Positions 26,201-34,095 of a DNA stretch of 64,000 nt are shown one piece after another. Origin of the DNA: Cytophagales bacterium (GTDB taxonomy: Bacteria > Bacteroidota > Bacteroidia > Cytophagales > Spirosomataceae); contig JAAFIU010000002.1 in assembly GCA_013298805.1 (NCBI GenBank), forward strand, positions 1-64,000, written 5' to 3'. The stretch's first letter is position 1, and every line of letters starts with the position of its first letter. Below the pieces are notes generated by a model. The model was not told the DNA's origin, searched no databases, and saw nothing but the letters and a program-made list of their open reading frames with translations. Both the position numbers and the translations under genes were made by a program.

Positions 26201-26764
26201 ATGGCTGAAATAAAAGAAAAAATAATTTTAGGGGTTGACCCTGGAACTCGTTTTATGGGTTACGGCGTGATTTTAACGCAAGGCGATTCTATGAAAGTGT
26301 TGCAATATGGAGTCATCAACGTTAGCAAATATACAACGCAAGGAATGAAATTAAAGAAAATTTACGAGCGTATTATTGGTATCATTGAAGAATTTTTGCC
26401 CGATGAGATGGCAATTGAAGCTCCATTTTTTGGCGTAAATGTGCAATCTATGTTGAAATTGGGCAGGGCTCAGGGTGTAGTAATGGCGGCAGCACTTTCT
26501 CGTGAAATTCCAATTGTCGAGTATTCGCCCAAAACAGTAAAACAATCGGTTACGGGCAATGGAAATGCCTCAAAAGAGCAGGTAGCAGCGATGCTCGATA
26601 ATCTTTTGAAAATGAAATTAGATGCCAAAATGTTTGATGCAACGGATGCCTTGGGCATTGCAGTTTGTCATCATTTTCACGGAACGAGTATTATGGCTAC
26701 CATGAAAGGAACGAAAAAAGGGTGGGGTGCTTTTGTGAATGAAAATCCTGAGAGGATAAAATGA
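26201..26764 (+). CDS. ruvC: Holliday junction resolvase RuvC
   Basis: The 187-residue nuclease starts at MAEIKEKIILGVDPGTR; an in-frame ATG at 26093 would place 36 non-conserved residues inside the divergent gene and is rejected. The acidic catalytic residues sit in GVDPG, IEAPFF and the late DATDALGIAVCHHF. It cleaves Holliday junctions with RuvAB, which are not in the window. The start codon lies 1 bp from the start codon of the divergent flippase-like gene, so promoters overlap coding sequence. A heptad repeat begins 6 bp after its stop. Confidence 0.94.
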   Translation: MAEIKEKIILGVDPGTRFMGYGVILTQGDSMKVLQYGVINVSKYTTQGMKLKKIYERIIGIIEEFLPDEMAIEAPFFGVNVQSMLKLGRAQGVVMAAALSREIPIVEYSPKTVKQSVTGNGNASKEQVAAMLDNLLKMKLDAKMFDATDALGIAVCHHFHGTSIMATMKGTKKGWGAFVNENPERIK

Positions 26765-26770
26765 GAAAAG

Positions 26771-26936
26771 AGTTAGGGGTTAAGAATTATAAGTTATGAG
26801 TTGAGAAGTTAATGTGGTTTACAGTTTGCTATGTACTACAATTAAACTAAAAATTTAGAATGAATATTAGACAACGTACATACAAGTTTCTTCTCCTATC
26901 GATTGCTGTTAACTGTTTACTGATAATTGCTAACTG
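26771..26936. repeat. Inverted pair of heptad-periodic repeats spanning the 26860 start codon
   Basis: Left half (26771-26812): six heptads AGTTAGG, GGTTAAG, AATTATA, AGTTATG, AGTTGAG, AAGTTAA. Right half (26902-26936): ATTGCTG, TTAACTG, TTTACTG, ATAATTG, CTAACTG, broadly complementary in word content. The right half is inside the signal-peptide coding region of the next gene. Confidence 0.7.
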
Positions 26937-28113
26937 TCACGGTCAATTATCTAATAAACAAGGTATTAGCACTATTTCTATTCATCCTTCTGGTACATTG
27001 TTCACTTTTGGCTTGCCTCAATCTTCTACCATCCCAAGTGGATTTCAGCAAAGTGTTTTTAGTTATACTCCTTTCCCATTTACCGTTTTTCCAGTAAATA
27101 CAAGTATAAACCGACAAGGGAAAACTGAATTTTCTGGCTTAATTGGCTCGTTTGATTTAGGTTTGAATGTTTCTAAACTATTGAAAAATGACCGTATTTT
27201 CAGATGTGAAGCAGGTGTTTATTATGCTTGTGTACCCCATAGCTATGCAATTGGGAACGATTATCAATTTTTATTGAATAATAAAACCGCAAGTATTTGG
27301 CAAAATACTATTAGTTATTCTGGGCTTTCTGCAAGCCTAACTTACACCTCAAAATCACTTGGGAGAAGAACCTGGGGTGAAGCCAGAAATTATGCTCAAT
27401 TCGGAGTTAGAACAATGAATTATTTGGACAAATCGGCTGAAAATCAAGAAGATTGGGTATTTAATGGCAAAGGGTTTAAAATTCAAAGTGAAGTAATTAG
27501 CAGAAACGCTTTCTTGTTTTTTCTCGAACTTGGCAAAACTTATTGGCGAAGAGTTGATGATATGCGTTCTTTAGATATGGGAATTCGTGTTGGTATTCCA
27601 ACCAATAGTTTTGTTTCTAACACTTTTACGGGTTACAACAATAATCAAGCAACTGGAGCCAATAATATTCTTGAAAATGGGGCATATTTTGGCTTTCAAA
27701 TGTCATATCATTTGCCTTTAGTTCAACTCCAAAAAGAAAAACCAAAAATTAAAAAAGCAGATAGAATTTACTGCGAAATGGAACGCAAAGTTACCGTAAA
27801 ACATCGTTACAGAATCACAGAAAATGAACTGAAAATTCAACTTTACGACCATGAAAATGAAGATGAAGACGAAGTTTCAGTCTGTTTTAATGGTCAATAT
27901 ATCCTTGAAAAATATACACTTACACGGAGACCTAAAATTATTACACTCAAATTTCTCCCAAATCAACAAAATATATTGACTGTATTTGCTCATAATACAG
28001 GTAAAGAAGGAGCAAATACCAGTGCTATTCGGTTTGTATTGAGTGGGAAAACAGAGGAAATTATTTTGTATGCCGATAAAAAAGAAGCGGAAGGGATTGA
28101 GTTTTTGTATTGA
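26860..28113 (+). CDS. Secreted protein of unknown function
   Basis: The 417-residue protein has an N-terminal signal peptide ending at about CHGQ. The middle (about 30-285) is rich in aromatic and polar alternation (for example AGVYYACVPHSYAIGN, YFGFQMSYHLPL), consistent with a beta-barrel or beta-rich outer-membrane protein. A charged segment (KKADRIYCEMERKVTVKHRYR) precedes a smaller C-terminal domain with NQQNILTVFAHNTGKEGAN. I do not recognise the family. The signal peptide is partly encoded by heptad repeats, visible in the protein as NC repeated 7 residues apart (18-19, 25-26). Confidence 0.7.
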   Translation: MNIRQRTYKFLLLSIAVNCLLIIANCHGQLSNKQGISTISIHPSGTLFTFGLPQSSTIPSGFQQSVFSYTPFPFTVFPVNTSINRQGKTEFSGLIGSFDLGLNVSKLLKNDRIFRCEAGVYYACVPHSYAIGNDYQFLLNNKTASIWQNTISYSGLSASLTYTSKSLGRRTWGEARNYAQFGVRTMNYLDKSAENQEDWVFNGKGFKIQSEVISRNAFLFFLELGKTYWRRVDDMRSLDMGIRVGIPTNSFVSNTFTGYNNNQATGANNILENGAYFGFQMSYHLPLVQLQKEKPKIKKADRIYCEMERKVTVKHRYRITENELKIQLYDHENEDEDEVSVCFNGQYILEKYTLTRRPKIITLKFLPNQQNILTVFAHNTGKEGANTSAIRFVLSGKTEEIILYADKKEAEGIEFLY

Positions 28114-28261
28114 GAAAAATCAAAAAACTTTCGGAATAATAAACTATGTAACGCAATGAAAATTAGACCACTGATTTCACTGATTTTACCGAATTACACC
28201 AATAAAATCATTATACCATTAAGGGAAAATCTGTTAAATTTGTACTATCTGGGTTATATCA

Positions 28262-28277
28262 TTTGTCATGCGACAAA
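28262..28277 (+). terminator. Weak hairpin followed by a T-run
   Basis: TTTGTC/GACAAA with loop ATGC is followed by CTCTTTTTAATT. It lies about 150 bp after the 26860 gene and before the fucosidase gene. The intervening 28140-28240 holds repeated CACTGATTT words and no gene. Confidence 0.35.
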
Positions 28278-28356
28278 CTCTTTTTAATTCAATTTTTTTT
28301 GCCAATGAAATTTAATTGATTTACTTGCAAAACATCAAAAACTAATCCAAAAACTC

Positions 28357-29706
28357 ATGAAAAAATCTCATTATGCTATTCTAAGTATTTTGTTTATTTG
28401 GAATAATATTTCTGCCCAAGTTTTACCAAGTAATAAACAAGTCCAGTGGCAACAAATGGAAACTAATCTTTTTGCTCATTTTACGGTGAATACCTATACC
28501 GATAAAGAGTGGGGAGACGGAACTGAATCGCCCAATATCTTCAACCCAGTCAATTTTGATGCCCACCAATGGGTAAAAGCTGCCAAAGAAGGAGGTTTTA
28601 AGATGATAATTTTAACCGCAAAACATCACGATGGATTTTGTCTTTGGCAAAGTAAATACACAAATCATTCCGTAAAAAATAGCCCTTGGAAAAACGGTAA
28701 AGGTGATATTGTGAAAGAAGTATCGGATGCTTGTAAAGAGGCAGGATTGAAATTTGGCGTGTATTTATCGCCGTGGGACAGACACGAAACGACTTACGGA
28801 ACAGATAAATACAACGATTATTACAAAAATCAATTACGAGAATTATTATCCAATTATGGAGAAATATCAGAAGTTTGGTTTGATGGAGCAAAAGGCGAAA
28901 ACGCAAAAAATATGCAGTATGATTTTCAAGGATATTGGGATATTGTTCATCAATTACAACCCAATGCAGTTTTATTCTCAGATATTGGTCCAGACGTGCG
29001 TTGGGTTGGGAATGAAAAAGGTTTTGCGGGCGAAACCTGTTGGTCAACCATCACCACCGACGGTATGGGTATTGGTAAAGCCGATGAAAAATATCTAAAT
29101 ACGGGCGACGCTAATGGAAAATCTTGGATTACGCCTGAGTGTGATGTTTCAATCCGTAAAGGGTGGTTTTACCACGAATCAGAGAACAGCACAGTCAGAA
29201 CTCCCCAAAACTTAGTGGATTTATACTACAAATCTGTTGGAAGAAATGGCTTAATGTTGTTAAATATTCCGCCAAATCGTGCAGGACTTTTTGATGAAAC
29301 AGATGTCAATGCCATTAAAGAATTTAGAAGTATTTTGACTGAAACATTTGCCAATAATTTAGCCAAAGGAAAAGCTATCTATTCATTGTCCGACAATAAG
29401 TTAAGTACAGCAATCACCCTAAAAGAAAATCAGATTTGGGAATTAAACTTTAAGCAAACTGTTCAATTTAACAGAATTTCATTGCAAGAAAACATTGCAA
29501 AAGGACAGATGATTGAGTCATTGAGCATACAATATTGGAATGGTGTATCCTGGCAAAATTTAAGTAATGCAACAACTGTTGGTTACAAAAAACTACTAAA
29601 AACCAATCTGATAGAAACGAATAAAGTCCGCATGAAAATCCATAAAGCTAAAGGAACTGTCAGTTTAGCAGAAATTGGTTTTTATAAAGCGTCTGATAGA
29701 GAATAG
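28357..29706 (+). CDS. Secreted alpha-L-fucosidase, GH29
   Basis: The 449-residue protein has a signal peptide (MKKSHYAILSILFIWNNISAQ). The GH29 barrel contains LTAKHHDGFCLWQSKYTNHSV (in part the HHDGF substrate motif at 90-94), the LSPWDRH segment, and nucleophile Asp176 in SEVWFDGAKGE. A C-terminal beta domain (about 335-449) has LYDLYY-independent galactose-binding-like character. It should release alpha-L-fucose from glycans outside the cytoplasm. No SusCD pair or other glycan-degradation genes flank it, so it is not in an obvious polysaccharide utilisation locus. Confidence 0.9.
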   Translation: MKKSHYAILSILFIWNNISAQVLPSNKQVQWQQMETNLFAHFTVNTYTDKEWGDGTESPNIFNPVNFDAHQWVKAAKEGGFKMIILTAKHHDGFCLWQSKYTNHSVKNSPWKNGKGDIVKEVSDACKEAGLKFGVYLSPWDRHETTYGTDKYNDYYKNQLRELLSNYGEISEVWFDGAKGENAKNMQYDFQGYWDIVHQLQPNAVLFSDIGPDVRWVGNEKGFAGETCWSTITTDGMGIGKADEKYLNTGDANGKSWITPECDVSIRKGWFYHESENSTVRTPQNLVDLYYKSVGRNGLMLLNIPPNRAGLFDETDVNAIKEFRSILTETFANNLAKGKAIYSLSDNKLSTAITLKENQIWELNFKQTVQFNRISLQENIAKGQMIESLSIQYWNGVSWQNLSNATTVGYKKLLKTNLIETNKVRMKIHKAKGTVSLAEIGFYKASDRE

Positions 29707-29716
29707 TTTTTGGGAA

Positions 29717-29751
29717 AAGGTCAGAATGTTGATTAGCCAGATTCTGACCTT
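29717..29751. terminator. Hairpin downstream of the fucosidase gene
   Basis: A perfect 11-bp stem AAGGTCAGAAT/ATTCTGACCTT (29717-29727, 29741-29751) with a 13-nt loop lies 10 bp after the fucosidase stop, between convergent genes. The trailing U-run is poor on both strands. Confidence 0.6.
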
Positions 29752-29805
29752 ATCGCTTATCGATAAAACAATTTGGTGCAAATTAACAATAGTGTCCTTG
29801 AAAAT

Positions 29806-31773
29806 CTATTTTTCTATTTGTAAAAACGCATCTTCTACCGTTTTCACAGGCAATTGGCACGTTTTATTATAACACACAAAAATCATCGTTTCATCAGCTT
29901 TTGCTATACGATTTTCCAATAAAGGCAATTCACTTTGAGTTGTGGTACCAGATATAATTTTATTGGGATAAAATCTTAAATCTATTTCTTTTCTAAACTG
30001 CTCCGCATCTTTCCCAACAATGGCAAATTCTACCGTTGGCGAAACCATTTGTGTTGCCAAACACGCCCAATTAGTCAAATAATCAACATTTTTGAGCAAT
30101 AAGTCTTTCATTTTGCAGAGCATCAATTTAGATAAATCTTTAAAATCTTCTCTATCCAACAACAAACCTAAAGTATAAAGATTCCGAGCCATCATAGAAT
30201 TTGAACAAGGAATTACATTATCAAACACTTCTTTTTTTCGGGCAATTAATGCCTCAGCATCTTTGTCGGTAAAGTAAAATAATTGGTCTTCTTCATCCCA
30301 AAAATTCTGACAAACATAAAACGTTAATTTCTCGGCTAAATGTAACCAAATTTCTTCAAAAGTAGCCTGATACAAACCGGTGTAAGCATCAATTACGGCT
30401 GCATAATCTTCTAAGAAACCTTTAATTTTGGTTTCGCCATTTTTATAACTGTGCGTCAAAATGCTGTCTTTCAAGAATTTATCTTTAATGAAATTGGCAT
30501 TCTGCAAAGCCAATTTCAAAAATTCTGCTTCGCCAAAAGCACGGTAAGCATCAACTAAACCTTTGAGCATCAAACCATTCCAAGAACAAAGAATTTTATC
30601 ATCTAATCCTGGGCGAATTCGTTTATTTCTTTCTTGATTTAATTTCTCAATCTGTTCTTTATATTTTGAGTTTAAAATCGTGTCATTTTTCCAAAGAATA
30701 TTTACACCGTGTTCCCAATTTCCATATTCTGTTACTTGATAATCTTTGCAAAAAGCCTCAGAATCGAAGCCTAAAATTTCGTCAATTTCAGCTTTATACC
30801 AAACGTAATATTTCCCCTCCACTCCTTCTGAATCGGCATCTAAAGCAGAATAAAAACCACCTTCGGAACTGGTCATTTCTCTTTTTAGCCAGCCAATTGT
30901 CTCATAAACGGTTTCTTTATAAAGTTCTTCGCCCGTCAACGTATAGGCGTCTGCGAAAAGGCTAACCAATTGTCCATTATCATAAAGCATTTTCTCAAAG
31001 TGCGGACAAAACCACTCACTATCAACTGAATAACGAGCAAAACCACCGCCCAATTGGTCATAGATTCCACCAATAGCAATTTTATTGAGGGTAAATTTTA
31101 AATGATTGAGTGCTTTTGGGGAAGTTTTAGCATACCGCAATAAAAACATCCAAATAGAAGGCATTGGAAATTTTGGACTTCTTAGAAAACCGCCCCATTC
31201 TTCATCAAAAGTATTGGATAGCTTTTTATACATCATATCCAAATCAGACTGTACAAAGTCTTGATTTTCAAAGATTAAGCCATATCTGTCAGTTTCTCTA
31301 AAAAGCATATTTGCCGTAAAACCTTCAGCAGACTTTTGGAGTTCTTCTTGACTGTTTCTAAAACCATTATTAACAGCCCCCAATAGTTTTATCCAGTTTT
31401 GTTTAGGGAAATACGTACCTCCGTAAAAAGGTTTTCCATCGGGCATCAAAAAAACATTCAAAGGCCAACCACCTTGCACACCCATTGCTTGGACGGCATC
31501 CATGTAAATTGCATCAATATCGGGACGTTCTTCACGGTCAATTTTAATGTTCACGAAATGGCGATTCATCACCTCCGCAACGTCGTCTTTTTCAAAACTT
31601 TCGTGTTCCATTACATGGCACCAATGACAAGCCGAATAGCCAATACTGACCAAAATAGGTTTATTTTCGGCCTTAGCTTTTGCCAATGCCTCCGCTCCCC
31701 AAGGAAACCAATCCACAGGATTTTGAGCGTGTTGTAATAAATATGGGGAAGTTTCTTTTGCTAAACGATTCAT
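29806..31773 (-). CDS. DUF255 thioredoxin-domain protein, YyaL/SSP411 family
   Basis: The 655-residue protein starts with the family signature [19 protein letters not shown], followed by a thioredoxin-like domain with ACHWCHVM (Cys49, Cys52) and then a large (alpha/alpha)6-type domain resembling N-acylglucosamine epimerase/cellobiose epimerase folds ([26 protein letters not shown]). Length matches bacterial YyaL. There is no signal peptide. The biological role of the family is not established. A -7 promoter element lies upstream with a leader containing a heptad repeat. Confidence 0.9.
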   Translation of the reverse strand: MNRLAKETSPYLLQHAQNPVDWFPWGAEALAKAKAENKPILVSIGYSACHWCHVMEHESFEKDDVAEVMNRHFVNIKIDREERPDIDAIYMDAVQAMGVQGGWPLNVFLMPDGKPFYGGTYFPKQNWIKLLGAVNNGFRNSQEELQKSAEGFTANMLFRETDRYGLIFENQDFVQSDLDMMYKKLSNTFDEEWGGFLRSPKFPMPSIWMFLLRYAKTSPKALNHLKFTLNKIAIGGIYDQLGGGFARYSVDSEWFCPHFEKMLYDNGQLVSLFADAYTLTGEELYKETVYETIGWLKREMTSSEGGFYSALDADSEGVEGKYYVWYKAEIDEILGFDSEAFCKDYQVTEYGNWEHGVNILWKNDTILNSKYKEQIEKLNQERNKRIRPGLDDKILCSWNGLMLKGLVDAYRAFGEAEFLKLALQNANFIKDKFLKDSILTHSYKNGETKIKGFLEDYAAVIDAYTGLYQATFEEIWLHLAEKLTFYVCQNFWDEEDQLFYFTDKDAEALIARKKEVFDNVIPCSNSMMARNLYTLGLLLDREDFKDLSKLMLCKMKDLLLKNVDYLTNWACLATQMVSPTVEFAIVGKDAEQFRKEIDLRFYPNKIISGTTTQSELPLLENRIAKADETMIFVCYNKTCQLPVKTVEDAFLQIEK

Positions 31774-31775
31774 GA

Positions 31776-31803
31776 ATTTGGGAGTTCGGATTTAGGGGTT
31801 GGT
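31776..31803. repeat. Heptad run abutting the YyaL start codon
   Basis: ATTTGGG, AGTTCGG, ATTTAGG and GGTTGGT follow in register, starting 3 bp from the start codon (31771-31773) of the YyaL-like gene and forming its 5' leader. Confidence 0.5.
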
Positions 31804-31845
31804 GGTGCGATTAAAATTATTAAGCCTTAACCCCAAAATTGGAAG

Positions 31846-31853
31846 CAAATATA
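31846..31853 (-). promoter_or_regulatory. -7 element (TATATTTG) for the YyaL-like gene
   Basis: This exact TAnnTTTG match on the minus strand lies 72 bp upstream of the start codon, which would put the heptad run inside the mRNA leader. Confidence 0.5.
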
Positions 31854-31935
31854 CTTACAAATTAGTAGGTTGTGAATCTTTTAAGAAAGACTAATGTTAA
31901 AAATAATAACCATTAACTTTATACATTAACCCATC

Positions 31936-32325
31936 ATGTTTACCGTAGAACAAATAGAACTTGCTCATTCAAAAGTGAAATCAGGAGCAGATTTCCCTAA
32001 GTACATACAAGAAATCACCCTTTTAGGAGTCAGAAGTTTTGAAACTTGGGTTTCCGATAGTCATACAGAATATTTTGGAAATGATAATTTCAAAACTTTG
32101 TCAAATGCTCAATATGAAAGTCTCTTTATCGCTGAAAAAAGTAATAGTGAACTATTCATTTCAAAACTAAAAAGCCACCAAAAAGGCGAAACAGATTATT
32201 TTACATTTTGTAAAGATTGTGCTGAAACTGGTATTGAAAAATGGATTGTTAATTTAGATAAAATGACTTGTACCTATTTTGACAATGCCAATCAAGAAAT
32301 TTTGGTCGAGCAAATTCCTCAATAA
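31936..32325 (+). CDS. DUF1398 family protein (YbcV-like)
   Basis: The 129-residue protein has features of DUF1398: FTVEQIELAHSKVKSGADFPKYIQEI, LGVRSFETWVSDSHTEYFG and the C-terminal CAETGIEKWIVNLDKMTCTYFD. Family members (for example E. coli YbcV, phage-associated envelope or cytoplasmic proteins) have no known biochemical function. No signal peptide is seen, so it is cytoplasmic. A dyad element follows its stop and it is separated by 66 bp from the pirin gene on the same strand. Confidence 0.75.
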   Translation: MFTVEQIELAHSKVKSGADFPKYIQEITLLGVRSFETWVSDSHTEYFGNDNFKTLSNAQYESLFIAEKSNSELFISKLKSHQKGETDYFTFCKDCAETGIEKWIVNLDKMTCTYFDNANQEILVEQIPQ

Positions 32326-32331
32326 CAATAG

Positions 32332-32383
32332 GACAGGTTTCTAAACTGTCTAATAAACGATAATAACAGGGTTAAAACCTGTC
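32332..32383. repeat. GACAGGTTT...AAACCTGTC inverted repeat
   Basis: Arms GACAGGTTT (32332-32340) and AAACCTGTC (32375-32383) lie between the DUF1398 and pirin genes, ending 9 bp before the pirin ATG; an extra TAAACTGTC (32342-32350) gives an alternative small hairpin with the left arm. Confidence 0.55.
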
Positions 32384-32391
32384 ATACCTTC

Positions 32392-33270
32392 ATGACAACT
32401 AAAAAAGTAGAATCAGTATTGACTCCAAGAACACCACACTTTGTTGGTGACGGTTTTAGAGTACATAATTTTATTCCAAGCGTAAGAGGTTTGGATATGC
32501 AACGCATGAGTCCGTTTATTATGTTGGATTATAATTCTAAGTTTTATTTTCAACCAAGTAAAGAACCAAAAGGCGTAGGCGTTCATCCACATCGTGGATT
32601 TGAAACCGTAACCATTGCTTACAAAGGGAAAGTAGCGCACCACGACAGTAGCGGTGGGGGCGGTATCATCAGCGAAGGTGACATTCAATGGATGACTGCT
32701 GCTTCGGGCGTGTTGCACAAAGAATATCACGAAGAAAATTTCAGTAAAACGGGTGGAGAATTTCAAATGGTTCAGCTTTGGGTAAATTTACCAGCTAAAG
32801 ACAAAATGTCAAAACCGAAATATCAAGCCATCAAAAACAGTGAAATTCAGCGTTATCAATTGGAAAATAATGGTGGAGAAATTGAAGTGATTGCAGGGCA
32901 ATATAAGAACGTTGGAGGAACAGCTTCAACTTTTACGCCCGTCAATATGCTCAATGCTAAAATGAAGAGTGGAGCAAAAGCAGATTTTTCATTTCCTGCA
33001 CACTTTAATACGTGTTTATTGGTAATCGAAGGAAGCGTTTTGGTAAATGGCGTTGAAAATGTTCCAACTGATAATTTTGTTTTATTTAGTAACGAAGGCG
33101 AAGATTTTGTGGTGGAAGCAAAAGAAGATGCAGTTGTGTTAATTCTGAGTGGTGAACCAATTGATGAGCCAATTGCTGCACATGGGCCGTTTGTGATGAA
33201 TACCAGAGCCGAATTAATAGAAGCATTTGACGATTTTAATGCAGGCAAATTTGGGTATTTGGCAGATTAA
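32392..33270 (+). CDS. Pirin family protein
   Basis: The 292-residue bicupin has the metal ligands of the N-terminal cupin, His65 and His67 in HPHRGFET, and His109/Glu111 in SGVLHKE, the arrangement of pirin and the quercetin 2,3-dioxygenase YhhW. The C-terminal cupin (about 170-290) appears degenerate, as is usual. Pirins are cytoplasmic iron proteins with dioxygenase or regulatory roles; the true substrate is unknown. A long palindromic element follows the gene. Confidence 0.92.
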   Translation: MTTKKVESVLTPRTPHFVGDGFRVHNFIPSVRGLDMQRMSPFIMLDYNSKFYFQPSKEPKGVGVHPHRGFETVTIAYKGKVAHHDSSGGGGIISEGDIQWMTAASGVLHKEYHEENFSKTGGEFQMVQLWVNLPAKDKMSKPKYQAIKNSEIQRYQLENNGGEIEVIAGQYKNVGGTASTFTPVNMLNAKMKSGAKADFSFPAHFNTCLLVIEGSVLVNGVENVPTDNFVLFSNEGEDFVVEAKEDAVVLILSGEPIDEPIAAHGPFVMNTRAELIEAFDDFNAGKFGYLAD

Positions 33271-33282
33271 CGATGATTTGGG

Positions 33283-33374
33283 TTGTCTGAACTATGATTT
33301 GTAAGTTTAATTAAATTTTGGGATTAAGTAAAATTTTAAAATTCCCAAAATCCTAAAAATCATAGTTCAGACAA
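33283..33374. repeat. 92-bp nested palindromic element between convergent genes
   Basis: Perfect 18-bp outer arms (33283-33300, 33357-33374; TTGTCTGAACTATGATTT) enclose a second inverted pair ATTTTGGGA/TCCCAAAAT (33315-33323, 33343-33351). It fills most of the gap between the pirin gene and a convergent secreted-protein gene. It may terminate both, but the structure is far longer than needed. Confidence 0.8.
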
Positions 33375-33385
33375 AATAACCATTC

Positions 33386-34030
33386 TTATAAAACTCCCTT
33401 CGCAAAGTTCAATACACTTCCTAAAGAACTCTTAACGGCTGGTTCAGCGGCTGCTCCACCTGATGACAATGTACCAACACTTGATAACGCTGAACTAATT
33501 AAAGAGCCACCCGTACTGGCAGAAACACCACCCAAAGCTGACAAACCACCTTTCAAAAGCCCCAAATTACTCGTAAGTGTAGATGCTTTGCCTAATAAAC
33601 TTGCACCACCCAACAATGAACTTATCTGATTTGCACCAAGTGCCATTTTAGCTAAACCTGCTGCTTTTTGAATAACGCCACCGCCCAACATTCCACTTTC
33701 TGCTAAAGGAATTAATTTCTGTAAATTCCCCACTTGAGCCATTAATTTATCTTTAAAATCACTTTTACTGGTCGAAGCTGTTTTTTCAATTGCTGCTGTG
33801 CTTGATTTTAGAGCTTGCACAGTTGCCACTTTGTCGCCCGAAGCATTAGCACTAACAGCTTTGTCCAACAAAATAACAGTTGAATCAGTGGCAACCGAAT
33901 CAGTAGCTACTTTGGTCGTTGAAGCCATATCTGTTGAAGGCATTTTGGGCATTGCTTTGGGTAATTGAGCAAAACCCACTGTTGAAATTAGCATCAACGA
34001 TGCCACAAAAACCATTTTAGTTTTTTTCAT
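33386..34030 (-). CDS. Small secreted Ala/Ser/Leu/Gly-rich protein, unknown function
   Basis: The 214-residue protein has a signal peptide (MKKTKMVFVASLMLISTVGFA). The mature part has a Thr/Val/Ala-rich linker, a helical stretch (KSDFKDKLMAQVGNLQKLIPLAE) and a long Gly/Ala/Ser/Leu-rich C-terminal half (GLLKGGLSALGGVSAST and similar) that could be membrane-active or aggregation-prone. There are no known motifs and no cysteines. It is placed 65 bp downstream of the large lipoprotein gene on the same strand, so it may belong to that transcript. Confidence 0.6.
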   Translation of the reverse strand: MKKTKMVFVASLMLISTVGFAQLPKAMPKMPSTDMASTTKVATDSVATDSTVILLDKAVSANASGDKVATVQALKSSTAAIEKTASTSKSDFKDKLMAQVGNLQKLIPLAESGMLGGGVIQKAAGLAKMALGANQISSLLGGASLLGKASTLTSNLGLLKGGLSALGGVSASTGGSLISSALSSVGTLSSGGAAAEPAVKSSLGSVLNFAKGVL

Positions 34031-34095
34031 TTTAAATAATTTTTAAAGATTTGATAATCAAATAGCAATACAATTTAAACCACTTCCTATTGCTA

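Noticed and set aside
28140-28260. Possible structured RNA in the gap before the fucosidase gene
   Set aside because: The repeated CACTGATTT words resemble degenerate repeat sequence; no stable conserved fold can be argued from one sequence.
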